A DNA stretch of 25,928 nucleotides, from the NCBI GenBank assembly GCA_035254305.1, contig DATFAS010000105.1:1-25928 (forward strand), read 5' to 3'. The translations under genes and the position numbers were made by a program. The notes below the pieces were generated by a model that had not been told where the DNA came from, did not search any database, and saw nothing but the letters and a program-made list of their open reading frames with translations. This DNA is from DATFAS01 sp035254305 (GTDB lineage Bacteria; Bacillota; Bacilli; Aneurinibacillales; RAOX-1). Positions 1 to 6,964 of the stretch are shown here, piece by piece (positions within the stretch are counted from its first letter, which is position 1; each line of letters starts with the position of its first letter).

Positions 1-1396
1 GGGCTACAGAAATAAAATTGAGGAAACGATCTCTCTCTTCCTTCGTTATAGAAGCATGCTGGTCTAGCCCTTCCTTAAGTGCTCTTAGGATATCAAGAGC
101 ATTAATACATTCTGTATCTCTACGGATTAAAGCACTAGAAATCCGATTAATCACATAACGCGGGTCAATGCCTGACATCCCTTCATCAAGATGTTCATGT
201 CTCAATTCTTCAATGTCCGCTTCCTTGAACCCTTCTACGCTTTCTCCATCATAGAGCTTCATTTTCTTTAATAGATCTGTCCCTTGTTTTTTCGATTCCT
301 TAAGGCGTGTTAAGATCGAGAAGATCGCCGCTGTTCGCATAGCATGTGGTGCAATATGAACCTTATTTAGATCACTTTGACCAATTAACTTACGATAAAT
401 CTTCTCTTCATCAGAGACCTTCAGATTATAAGGAATCCTCATTACGATAATTCTTGATTGGAGTGCCTCATTCTTCTTATTACTAATAAAATTACGATAC
501 TCGGTTTCATTGGTATGAGCTACAATCAATTCGTCAGCGGAGATTAAGGCAAATCGTCCAGCCTTGAAGTTACCTTCTTGTGTCAAAGATAGCAAATTCC
601 AAAGAAATTTTTCATCACACTTTAACATCTCCTGGAATTCCATTAATCCACGGTTTGCCTTATTTAACTCCCCATCGAACCGATAAGCTCTGGGATCTGA
701 TTCTGATCCGTACTCAGCGATCGTGGAAAAGTCAATACTTCCTGTTAGATCAGCAATATCCTGTGATTTGGGATCAGAAGGACTGAAGGTACCGATCCCT
801 ACACGATCCTTTTCAGATAAGAATATTCTTTGAATGATTACATCCTCGATTTTGCCGTTATATTCTGTATCCACCAGCATCCTCGTATATGGATTAAGCT
901 CACCCTCAATCTTTACCCCAAGTTCCTCCTCAATCTCAGATCTTAATTTTTGAGGAATAAGAAGTAGGGGCTCCTGCTGCATAGGGCATCCTTTAATAGT
1001 ATACATCGCTCCCCGATTTGTTTTCGAGTAGATTTCAAGCCCTCTCTTCAATATTGTCACAATAGTGGATTTACCACCACTCACAGGCCCCATCAACAGA
1101 AGCACTCTTTTTCTTACATCAAGTCGCTTGGCCGCAGAATGGAAATATTCCTCCACAAGCTTCTCAATTGATCGGTTAAGTCCAAAGATTTCTTGAGTAA
1201 AAAATTTATATTCCTTACTACCATCTTCGTACTCTTCAACCCCTGTGTCCGCAATCATGTTATACACCCTAGAATGTGCGGTTTGTGCCACCATGGGATT
1301 TTCCCTAACAATATCTAAATACTCTGCAAAAGTACCCTCCCAGGCCAATTTTCTTTCATTAAGTTGAAAATCACTTATGCGCTTTATAATATCCAT
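1..1396 (-). CDS. prkA: PrkA family serine protein kinase, 3' end outside window
   Basis: The first 465 codons of a minus-strand gene that runs off the left edge. PrkA proteins are usually about 630 residues, so the C-terminal part is missing. The product begins MDIIKRISDFQLNERKLAWEG and has a P-loop, GPVSGGKST, near residue 105, followed by AAA-type sequence. It matches the PrkA/YeaG family, in which an N-terminal AAA module precedes a C-terminal kinase-like domain. In Bacillus, PrkA is linked to sporulation control and phosphorylates or degrades proteins in stationary phase (established knowledge). The start at 1396 is supported by AGGAGAGGAGG just upstream. A yhbH gene often follows prkA and would lie beyond position 1. 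The identification is certain; what it regulates here cannot be seen. Confidence 0.95.
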   Translation of the reverse strand, partial: MDIIKRISDFQLNERKLAWEGTFAEYLDIVRENPMVAQTAHSRVYNMIADTGVEEYEDGSKEYKFFTQEIFGLNRSIEKLVEEYFHSAAKRLDVRKRVLLLMGPVSGGKSTIVTILKRGLEIYSKTNRGAMYTIKGCPMQQEPLLLIPQKLRSEIEEELGVKIEGELNPYTRMLVDTEYNGKIEDVIIQRIFLSEKDRVGIGTFSPSDPKSQDIADLTGSIDFSTIAEYGSESDPRAYRFDGELNKANRGLMEFQEMLKCDEKFLWNLLSLTQEGNFKAGRFALISADELIVAHTNETEYRNFISNKKNEALQSRIIVMRIPYNLKVSDEEKIYRKLIGQSDLNKVHIAPHAMRTAAIFSILTRLKESKKQGTDLLKKMKLYDGESVEGFKEADIEELRHEHLDEGMSGIDPRYVINRISSALIRRDTECINALDILRALKEGLDQHASITKEERDRFLNFISVA

Positions 1397-1531
1397 GGGA
1401 GCCTCCTCTCCTTTTATCAAAGCTCAACCTACTTGGTGAGAAGCTTTAGCTTTAAGACTAGAAAGACAATTTTAACTAATATATATTCGCTAATTGTTCA
1501 TGACATGCTTAGATCTTTCCATTTCTTCTTG

Positions 1532-1560
1532 TTCACTTTTACAATTAGATTAGCTATAAT
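1532..1560 (+). promoter_or_regulatory. Sigma-A-type promoter for the 30-codon gene
   Basis: TTCACT (1532-1537) and TATAAT (1555-1560) are separated by 17 bases. The -10 is a perfect match and the -35 matches four of six. Transcription would start about 1567, some 48 bases before the small gene at 1615. Confidence 0.55.
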
Positions 1561-1614
1561 AAAATTGGAATTTATAGCTTCGTACATAATAATGGAAGAA
1601 AGGAGGGACTATAA

Positions 1615-1707
1615 ATGGGCGTAATCATTCCAATTGCTGTTCTTGCTTGCTTTATCTATTTCATTATTACAGCTGGATATAACGAAGATAAGACAGGAAA
1701 TCTTTAG
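1615..1707 (+). CDS. 30-residue single-span membrane protein
   Basis: A very short gene whose ATG is preceded by GAAAGGAGGGACTATAA, an almost ideal ribosome binding site. The product is MGVIIPIAVLACFIYFIITA followed by GYNEDKTGNL. One hydrophobic helix (residues 3-20) is followed by a short charged tail, so a membrane micropeptide is likely. It has its own promoter (1532-1560) and ends directly before an intrinsic terminator (1714-1738), so it looks like a complete independent transcription unit between prkA and metQ. I do not recognise the family and assign no function. Promoter, ribosome binding site, open frame and terminator in the right order make a real gene much more likely than chance. 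Confidence 0.7.
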   Translation: MGVIIPIAVLACFIYFIITAGYNEDKTGNL

Positions 1708-1713
1708 AATGCA

Positions 1714-1738
1714 AAAGGCCCCCAAATTGGGGGCCTTT
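1714..1738. terminator. Bidirectional intrinsic terminator
   Basis: AAAGGCCCCC (1714-1723), a five-base loop and GGGGGCCTTT (1729-1738) form a perfect ten-pair stem. The flanks are A-rich on one side and T-rich on the other. It separates the plus-strand 30-codon gene from the minus-strand metQ gene and could end both transcripts. Confidence 0.85.
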
Positions 1739-1767
1739 CTATCATTGATGAGAGGCGAATGCTTTAA

Positions 1768-2616
1768 CTAAAAGACAGGAACCACAGCACCCTGGTATTT
1801 ATCTTCAATAAACTTCTTAACTTCAGGTGAATGGAGGGCATCTTCTAGCTTCTTCAATTCTGGACGATTCTCACCCTGGCGAACCACTAGCACATTAGCA
1901 AAGGTCTTGGCGGCTATCGAATTTTTATCCTCAAGGGCTAAAGCATCTTTCACCTTTAATCCGGCTTGAATAGCAAAATTCCCATTAATAATAGCAAAAT
2001 CAACATCTCCAAGCATTCTTGGTATTATTGCTGCATCGAATTCCTTAATCACTAATTTCTTTGGATTTTCTTTAATATTTGCAGCCGTGACATTTAATCC
2101 TGCATTATCAGGTAATTGAATTAATCCTTTAGCTTGCAATAACTGTAAAGCACGTGCTTCATTCGTTGGATCGTTCGGAACAGCAAAGCTGCTACCTTCT
2201 TTTACGTTATCAAGAGATTTAAGTTTTCCAGCATAAATTCCTAGTGGTTCAAAGTGTACTGGAACAGATGCAACTAGCTTTGTTCCATGTTCCTGATTAA
2301 ATTTATCTAAATAGGGAACATGCTGGAAGAAGTTCGCGTCAATTTCTCCTCCATCTAAGGCTTGATTAGGGAGAACATAATCTGTAAATTCTTTCACTAC
2401 TAGATTAATTCCTTGCTTCTGCAGAATTGGCTTTACCTGTCCAAGGATTTCTGCATGAGGAACAGGCGTAGCACCTACCGTAATCGTTGTTGTTTTAGCC
2501 GGCGTTGTTTCTTTTTGACTGCCTGCAGCATTTCCTTGTTGATTGTTTTGAGTACATCCACCTAAAAGCGACATGCTAAGGATAAGTGGTAGAAAAGTAA
2601 ACAGCAATTTTTTCAA
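1768..2616 (-). CDS. metQ: Methionine-type ABC transporter substrate-binding lipoprotein
   Basis: A 282-residue NLPA/MetQ family protein. The N-terminus has two lysines, a hydrophobic stretch and a lipobox LLGGC with the lipidated cysteine at residue 21, so it is exported and anchored to the outer face of the membrane. It would deliver D/L-methionine or a related compound to a MetNP-type importer. The start codon is TTG at 2616; AGGAGG lies eight bases before it, and no ATG is better placed. No metN or metP lies within the window, so this is an orphan binding protein that must work with a transporter encoded elsewhere. The 100 bases upstream are too short for, and do not show, an S-box (SAM) riboswitch. 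The family is certain; methionine as ligand is probable but not proven. Confidence 0.9.
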   Translation of the reverse strand: MKKLLFTFLPLILSMSLLGGCTQNNQQGNAAGSQKETTPAKTTTITVGATPVPHAEILGQVKPILQKQGINLVVKEFTDYVLPNQALDGGEIDANFFQHVPYLDKFNQEHGTKLVASVPVHFEPLGIYAGKLKSLDNVKEGSSFAVPNDPTNEARALQLLQAKGLIQLPDNAGLNVTAANIKENPKKLVIKEFDAAIIPRMLGDVDFAIINGNFAIQAGLKVKDALALEDKNSIAAKTFANVLVVRQGENRPELKKLEDALHSPEVKKFIEDKYQGAVVPVF

Positions 2617-2716
2617 AGGGGGCTCCTCCTAAGATACTCACTGATGAGTGCGAATTAGAAACTTTTCCCTAGTATTTGCCTTCCCTTTTTTTCTATGCCT
2701 AAAAATCTTCTTCTCC

Positions 2717-3181
2717 TTAGATCAAACTACTAAATGAAGTTTGACGTAACGCTTCATATAATACAATCGCAGCCGTATTGGACAAATTCAGTGATCTTGT
2801 ATTAGGTTTCATAGGAATTCGAATGACCTGATCTTTGAATCGTTCTAATAGATCCTTAGGTATTCCTGTTGTCTCTTTACCAAATACAAAGTAATCCCCA
2901 TCTTTTAATTTTTTCTGTGAATAATAGTCAGTACCATTTGTTTCAATGAAGTAGACTTGTCCATCACCTTTTTTGGTCAAAAACTCTTCAAACGAATCAT
3001 AATGATGAATAGATACCTCGTCCCAATAATCTAGACCTGCTCTTTTGAGATATTTATCTTCTATAGAAAATCCTAGAGGATGAATGAGATGCAGATTCGT
3101 CCCTGTTACGGAGCATGTTCTTACGATATTTCCTGTGTTAGCAGGAATCTCTGGTTGGTACAAGACGATATGAAAGGCCAC
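2717..3181 (-). CDS. trmL: tRNA (cytidine(34)-2'-O)-methyltransferase
   Basis: A 154-residue SPOUT-class methyltransferase, the usual length for TrmL (CspR). It methylates the ribose of the wobble base in certain leucine tRNAs, using S-adenosylmethionine. Family hallmarks are the N-terminal HIVLYQPEIPANTGNIVRTC, the central FGKETTGIPKDLL and the C-terminal RSLNLSNTAAIVLYEALRQ, which form the knotted cofactor-binding fold. The frame is open further upstream, but homologues begin at this point and GTG at 3181 follows AGAGGTGAG, so I use that start. A hairpin lies between it and the upstream amidase gene. Adjacency to yhbB and queG-type genes is the order I recall from B. subtilis. Confidence 0.95.
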   Translation of the reverse strand: MAFHIVLYQPEIPANTGNIVRTCSVTGTNLHLIHPLGFSIEDKYLKRAGLDYWDEVSIHHYDSFEEFLTKKGDGQVYFIETNGTDYYSQKKLKDGDYFVFGKETTGIPKDLLERFKDQVIRIPMKPNTRSLNLSNTAAIVLYEALRQTSFSSLI

Positions 3182-3230
3182 GGGATACTCACCTCTACTT
3201 TCTTTTTTTCCAGTCTTTATAATAATGAAA

Positions 3231-3258
3231 TATACCCAGGTTGGCAAACCCGGGTATA
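3231..3258 (-). terminator. Hairpin between the amidase gene and trmL
   Basis: A 12-pair stem (3231-3242 with 3247-3258) has a four-base loop. The one irregular pair is G-U in the minus-strand RNA but A-C in the plus-strand RNA, so the structure is better formed on the minus strand, in line with gene direction. The sequence after it is TTTCATTATTATAAAG, a weak T-tract, so it may act as a partial terminator or as a stabilising 3' end for the upstream mRNA. Confidence 0.5.
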
Positions 3259-3263
3259 CCGAT

Positions 3264-4220
3264 TTAACTGCTGATATGAATAAATCTATATTTAGTATTG
3301 GGAGTCCAAGCATAGGAATCACGATACTCCCAATATCTATGCCTACTGTTAATCGTATGGGCATTCACAAGTGGCATTCCATTAGGATCTTTGGCAACAA
3401 CGATGGTATTGTGCCCAAATACCCCCGCCCCATCCCAATCATAGGCTATCACATCTCCAATCATCAATTGATCAGCCGACTTTTTCATTTCTGCGTAAGG
3501 ATGGGACCCACTGGTTAAATAAAGCATTAAACTATTAGCAACAGACCAACTATAGCTCCAACTGTCCTTCCCGTAGGCCCACCACCCCTTCTCCTTGCGT
3601 CCAGTCCGATCCATGGGAAGTCCACCTTCATGCATACACTGTGAAACAAAATTAGTACAATCTACATCGAATTTAGGATAGGTTGGATTGTACCGATTCC
3701 ACCATAATTCAGCATACCTTTTCACTTTTGCTCGGTTATATTGCCCTTTTTGTGAAGATAATTCTAAATTCTCTTTAGCAAGATCTACATTATTCAATGC
3801 TGAGGCATCAATTTCTTCATTTCCCTCTCGAAGCCCTTCTTCCCCAACAATATAATCTCGATCAACAAACCAATTTCCTGCCTTCTCCTTTAATGAAATG
3901 TAACGTTGTTGCTCATCTTCCTGTTCAAGGAAAAAATGATTAATATGGTAAAGCTTCCATATATGGTTTTGTAGGGCTAAATCTACTTGGTTTTTATGTT
4001 CAGATAGAATACGAATCTGACGAATCGTTGTTTTACATTTTAGTGGTGTTGCCTTTCTTTCAAGAAGGTTTTCTCTGCCCCGTAGAATTCTCCTCACTTC
4101 CATTGTTAGTGATTCATTCTTCTCACAATAGGAAGCAAGCTCTGAAACATCACCCTCAATTTGAAGCTGGTTTAACATGGAGAAATAATTCTTTAATGTA
4201 TTCATCCAGCTTTTTGCCAT
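3264..4220 (-). CDS. yhbB: Amidase-domain protein, YhbB-like
   Basis: A 318-residue protein with a C-terminal putative amidase domain (Amidase_6 type, roughly residues 160-315). The conserved cysteine lies in DCTNFVSQC (C188), and the candidate histidines are in FGHNTIVV (H270) and NAHTINSRHR (H288). This is the layout of NlpC/P60-like cysteine amidases. The N-terminal 150 residues are helical and charged with no recognisable domain. No signal peptide is visible, which fits a cytoplasmic or mother-cell role rather than secretion. In B. subtilis a similar protein, YhbB, is encoded beside queG and trmL, the same neighbourhood as here. The substrate is unknown; a peptidoglycan or spore-cortex peptide is a guess. 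A hairpin overlaps the ribosome binding site (see 4229-4279). Confidence 0.8.
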   Translation of the reverse strand: MAKSWMNTLKNYFSMLNQLQIEGDVSELASYCEKNESLTMEVRRILRGRENLLERKATPLKCKTTIRQIRILSEHKNQVDLALQNHIWKLYHINHFFLEQEDEQQRYISLKEKAGNWFVDRDYIVGEEGLREGNEEIDASALNNVDLAKENLELSSQKGQYNRAKVKRYAELWWNRYNPTYPKFDVDCTNFVSQCMHEGGLPMDRTGRKEKGWWAYGKDSWSYSWSVANSLMLYLTSGSHPYAEMKKSADQLMIGDVIAYDWDGAGVFGHNTIVVAKDPNGMPLVNAHTINSRHRYWEYRDSYAWTPNTKYRFIHISS

Positions 4221-4228
4221 GAAAAAGA

Positions 4229-4279
4229 CGCTCCCTCTATGCTGAATTATAAAGCTACTTCCAGCATATGATTAGAGCG
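4229..4279 (-). promoter_or_regulatory. Structured leader over the amidase gene's ribosome binding site
   Basis: In the minus-strand RNA two nested stems can form: CGCTC (4279-4275) with GAGCG (4233-4229), and inside it ATGCTG (4267-4262) with CAGCAT (4244-4239). The bases between the stems are unpaired. The 3' arm contains the GGGAG ribosome binding site and is followed by TCTTTTTC and the ATG at 4220. It therefore resembles an intrinsic terminator placed immediately on the translation start, and could limit read-through from ogt. Confidence 0.4.
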
Positions 4280-4295
4280 CCCTTAGATTGACATA

Positions 4296-4844
4296 TTATT
4301 GGGCTTTTCGTTGGTTATTTCCCAGATCGACCGATTCTAATTGCAGCAAAAATTCTTTAATACCTAAGCCTCCACCATATCCTACAAGTGCCCCATTCGA
4401 GCCAATGACTCGGTGACAAGGAACAATAATGGACAGTGGATTTCTGTTATTAGCCCCACCAACTGCCCTTACTGCCTTTCCAGCAGAGATTGCTAACGCG
4501 ATATCCTTATAAGTTCGAATTTCGCCGTAAGGAATCCTACGCAGTTGCTCCCAAACTAACTTCTGGAAGGGTGAACCATAAATATCAAGAGGTAAATCAA
4601 ATTGCTTGCGTTCTCCTTGGAAGTACTCCTGTAATTGTTTTACAGCCTCATCAAGTAACGGTGTAGTTTCCAGTACAATATTCTCACATAAAAGCCATTT
4701 CTTCCCCCAGCGCTTAAGAGGCAACTTGGCCGCTTCAGCACCTTCAAATGAGATCCAACATACTCCTCGGGTTGTTGCGGCAATGCAGATTTCACCAATC
4801 GGGCTATCCATTACTGTATACCATAGGGAATTAATCCGCGACAT
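4296..4844 (-). CDS. ogt: Methylated-DNA--protein-cysteine methyltransferase
   Basis: A 182-residue suicide repair protein that moves the alkyl group from O6-methylguanine (and O4-methylthymine) to its own cysteine. The acceptor is C143 in the signature VPCHRVIG. The N-terminal ribonuclease-H-like domain (about 1-90) and the DNA-binding helix-turn-helix with RTYKDIA and the RAVGGANNRNP segment (about 110-140) are all present. Length is normal for Ogt-type rather than Ada-type enzymes. The ATG at 4844 follows GGGAGG with five bases between. It is transcribed with queG upstream and the amidase gene downstream. The C-terminal NNQRKAQ tail is extra. Confidence 0.95.
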   Translation of the reverse strand: MSRINSLWYTVMDSPIGEICIAATTRGVCWISFEGAEAAKLPLKRWGKKWLLCENIVLETTPLLDEAVKQLQEYFQGERKQFDLPLDIYGSPFQKLVWEQLRRIPYGEIRTYKDIALAISAGKAVRAVGGANNRNPLSIIVPCHRVIGSNGALVGYGGGLGIKEFLLQLESVDLGNNQRKAQ

Positions 4845-4919
4845 ATAAACCTCCCATGTTCAAGCTCTAGTCCAAGAGTTGAACGGGTTTTGGATTCCAC
4901 TACTCATTTTACCTTCTTT

Positions 4920-6080
4920 TTAATCAATTTGCGAATGCGAAATTTCCTCATTTGCCACCATTTGTAAGGCCTTTTCAATCTCCTTTAGGACTTCTTCGTC
5001 TTTTTCGACGGTTTTTGCCTTTTTTAACGCTTTCATGGCCTCGTCCCCTCCGATTTTACCTAGAGCCCATGCCGCTGTCCCCCGAATAACGTACCGTTCG
5101 TCATTACATAACAAGTCAGAGATAGTAGGCACAGCACTTAGGTCCTTAAAGTGAGCAAGAGCCATAATTGCATTTCGCTGAATCGGCTTTTTCCCTCGCC
5201 ACGCAGCAGCAGTAGGGCCAAATTTCACTTGAAACTCCTTTTTTCCGATAGAAAGCAATGGTTTAAGCAGTGGCTTAGCCAATTCTGGTTCAGGAATACA
5301 GTCCTCTTGATGAGTGAAATTAACCTTACGGTTTTTGGGACAAACCTGTTGACAGGTGTCACATCCATAGACGCGATTTCCTATCTTATCTCGATATTCG
5401 TCAGGAATGAAGCTTTTAACTTGAGTTAGAAATGCTAGACACTTCTGAGCATTAAGCTGCCCTGGTTGTTCGAAGGCAGAAGTTGGGCAATGATCAAGAC
5501 ACAGTGTACAATCTCCACAGCCTTCTTCGATCGGATTGTCAGGAGGAAAATCAATGTCCGTAATCATCTCCCCTAAATACACCCAGGAACCAAATTCATG
5601 AGTAATCAAATTTGTATTTTTCCCAATCCAACCAATCCCAGCACGTTCGGCAACAGCACGATCAGATAATACCCCAGTGTCCACCATTGATTCACAATGA
5701 GAACCCGGAGCCTTCTCTTCAATAAAGGTAGCAAGTTGCTTTAATTTCTCTCTTAATACAAAGTGATAATCTTTCCCCCAGGCTGCCCTCGATACCGTTC
5801 CTCGATAGGCCTCAGATTCTGATTTTGGTGTGTCTGACATCCTCGAAGGATAGGCTAGAGCTATAGCAATGATTGATCTAGCTTCTGGCATAGTGAGTTC
5901 AGGATGTGTCCGTTTCTCAATATCATGTTCTTCAAATCCTGATTCATATTTCAATTCTCTATGTTTGTACAATCTTTCTTTTAGTTCTAGAAAAGGATCA
6001 GCACTAGCAAATCCTATCTTATCTATACCAATAGAATGTGCAAAATCTATAACTTCTTGTTTTAGTCTGCCTATATCCAT
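4920..6080 (-). CDS. queG: Epoxyqueuosine reductase
   Basis: Makes the last step of queuosine biosynthesis, reducing epoxyqueuosine in the wobble position of GUN-anticodon tRNAs. The enzyme uses cobalamin and two [4Fe-4S] clusters. The N-terminal half holds the DTGVLSDRAVAERAGIGWIG segment of the substrate/cobalamin domain. The ferredoxin-like part has CGDCTLCLDHCP (C188, C191, C194, C198) and CDTCQQVCP (C240, C243, C247) plus C214. The last 100 residues are HEAT-like helices (DERYVIRGTAAWALGKIG). With 386 residues it is complete. An in-frame GTG at 6089 adds three residues, but AGGTGA sits at the right distance only for the ATG at 6080. The gap to the rnhA stop is nine bases, so the two are co-translated. 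Confidence 0.95.
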   Translation of the reverse strand: MDIGRLKQEVIDFAHSIGIDKIGFASADPFLELKERLYKHRELKYESGFEEHDIEKRTHPELTMPEARSIIAIALAYPSRMSDTPKSESEAYRGTVSRAAWGKDYHFVLREKLKQLATFIEEKAPGSHCESMVDTGVLSDRAVAERAGIGWIGKNTNLITHEFGSWVYLGEMITDIDFPPDNPIEEGCGDCTLCLDHCPTSAFEQPGQLNAQKCLAFLTQVKSFIPDEYRDKIGNRVYGCDTCQQVCPKNRKVNFTHQEDCIPEPELAKPLLKPLLSIGKKEFQVKFGPTAAAWRGKKPIQRNAIMALAHFKDLSAVPTISDLLCNDERYVIRGTAAWALGKIGGDEAMKALKKAKTVEKDEEVLKEIEKALQMVANEEISHSQID

Positions 6081-6089
6081 CCATTTCAC

Positions 6090-6521
6090 CTATCTTGGCA
6101 CAGCAGCAACAGCCAACTGATCACAACGATTATTTAATTCATTGTCTGCATGACCTTTAACCTTAATGTATTCTACCTGGTGCGTATTCATCAATTCTAA
6201 TAATTCCTTCCATAGATCTTGATTTTCAACAGGTTGTTTTTTACTATTTTTCCATCCATTCTTCATCCAGCCCTTATACCATCCTTGACCAAAACAATTC
6301 ACGAGATAGGCACTATCACTATACAGCTTTACAGAGCAAGGCTCCTTTAAATTTTTAAGAGATTCAATAGCTGCTTTTAATTCCATTCGGTTATTCGTCG
6401 TATTCTTTTCCCCACCAGAAATTTCACGTCTATGCTCACCAAAAAGAAGGATCGCACCCCAACCACCAGGTCCTGGATTCCCCGAACATGCACCATCTGT
6501 GTAGATTTCAACCTGCTTCAT
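6090..6521 (-). CDS. rnhA: Ribonuclease HI
   Basis: A 143-residue RNase HI that cuts the RNA strand of RNA/DNA hybrids, such as R-loops and replication primers. All catalytic residues are visible: D9 (YTDGACSGNPGPGGWG), E47 (NNRMEL), D69 (SDSAYLV), H124 (KGHAD) and D134 (NRCDQLA). The basic handle region with several tryptophans (GWYKGWMKNGWKNSKKQP) is present, so this is the E. coli-like type. The frame is open for 13 codons further upstream, but ACGGAGG lies directly before the ATG at 6521, which is also the family start. It is the first gene of the rnhA-queG-ogt series. Confidence 0.95.
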   Translation of the reverse strand: MKQVEIYTDGACSGNPGPGGWGAILLFGEHRREISGGEKNTTNNRMELKAAIESLKNLKEPCSVKLYSDSAYLVNCFGQGWYKGWMKNGWKNSKKQPVENQDLWKELLELMNTHQVEYIKVKGHADNELNNRCDQLAVAAVPR

Positions 6522-6860
6522 TTCGAACCTCCGTATCTTATGCCTTTCAGTCGCCACCATTATAACGTAAAACCATTCCGAATAACATGCCTATTCCCAT
6601 ATTCTGTAATATTGCAAGCAAGAATATCCTATTATATTATGGATTACATCTTCTATACCTATGAAGATCAGTTACCCGGAATGTCTTAGGAATGAGGCCT
6701 GGCGTTTGGAATTTATCATGCTGAAAAAATCGAAGGGAATGTTACTCTTCGGATGGACTTACCTAATGAATCTTACCAGGGGCTTAATGGTAGGAATTGC
6801 TCTAAGGAGGAGGAGGGGGAAAGCAATTAAAAACTATCACTTCCTATACGCTAAAAAAAG
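6522..6860. other. Intergenic region without a convincing protein gene
   Basis: Between rnhA and the ygxA terminator I find no open frame with a matching ribosome binding site. One plus-strand frame (6661-6888) is open but has no Shine-Dalgarno sequence, and a second frame is interrupted by TAG (6687) and TGA (6693). A purine block (6802-6820) looks like a ribosome binding site but no start codon follows. A plus-strand promoter-like pair is present (6612-6640), so an untranslated RNA is possible. Confidence 0.5.
6612..6640 (+). promoter_or_regulatory. Promoter-like element facing an untranslated region
   Basis: TTGCAA (6612-6617), 17 bases, TATTAT (6635-6640). The -10 matches five of six and the -35 four of six. 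No plus-strand protein gene follows before the hairpin at 6861-6900, so the product would be an RNA of about 250 bases if the promoter is real. Confidence 0.35.
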
Positions 6861-6900
6861 AAACGCGGCCCTTCATTCTAATGAATAAAGAACCGCGTTT
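6861..6900 (-). terminator. Intrinsic terminator of ygxA
   Basis: AAACGCGG and CCGCGTTT form the base of a long hairpin whose upper part pairs CTT.ATTC with GAAT.AAG. In the minus strand it is followed by CTTTTTTTAG, a good T-tract. In the plus direction the T-tract is shorter (GTTTATT), so it could also stop a plus-strand transcript weakly. Confidence 0.8.
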
Positions 6901-6964
6901 ATTAACATGCCTTAAATTATAGTAAAGCACATTTCATCTGTCAACATATTTCGACAAAATTTAT

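Noticed and set aside
1364..1624. 86-codon plus-strand open frame
   Set aside because: Overlaps the start of prkA on the other strand, lacks a ribosome binding site, and its end overlaps the better-supported 30-codon gene in another frame.
2617..2716. S-box (SAM) riboswitch before metQ
   Set aside because: Only 100 bases are available and the conserved helices and terminator are not present; there is just a small hairpin, ACTCA/TGAGT.
6661..6888. 75-codon plus-strand open frame between rnhA and ygxA
   Set aside because: No ribosome binding site before its ATG, no recognisable composition, and its end runs into the ygxA terminator. The region is better read as untranslated.
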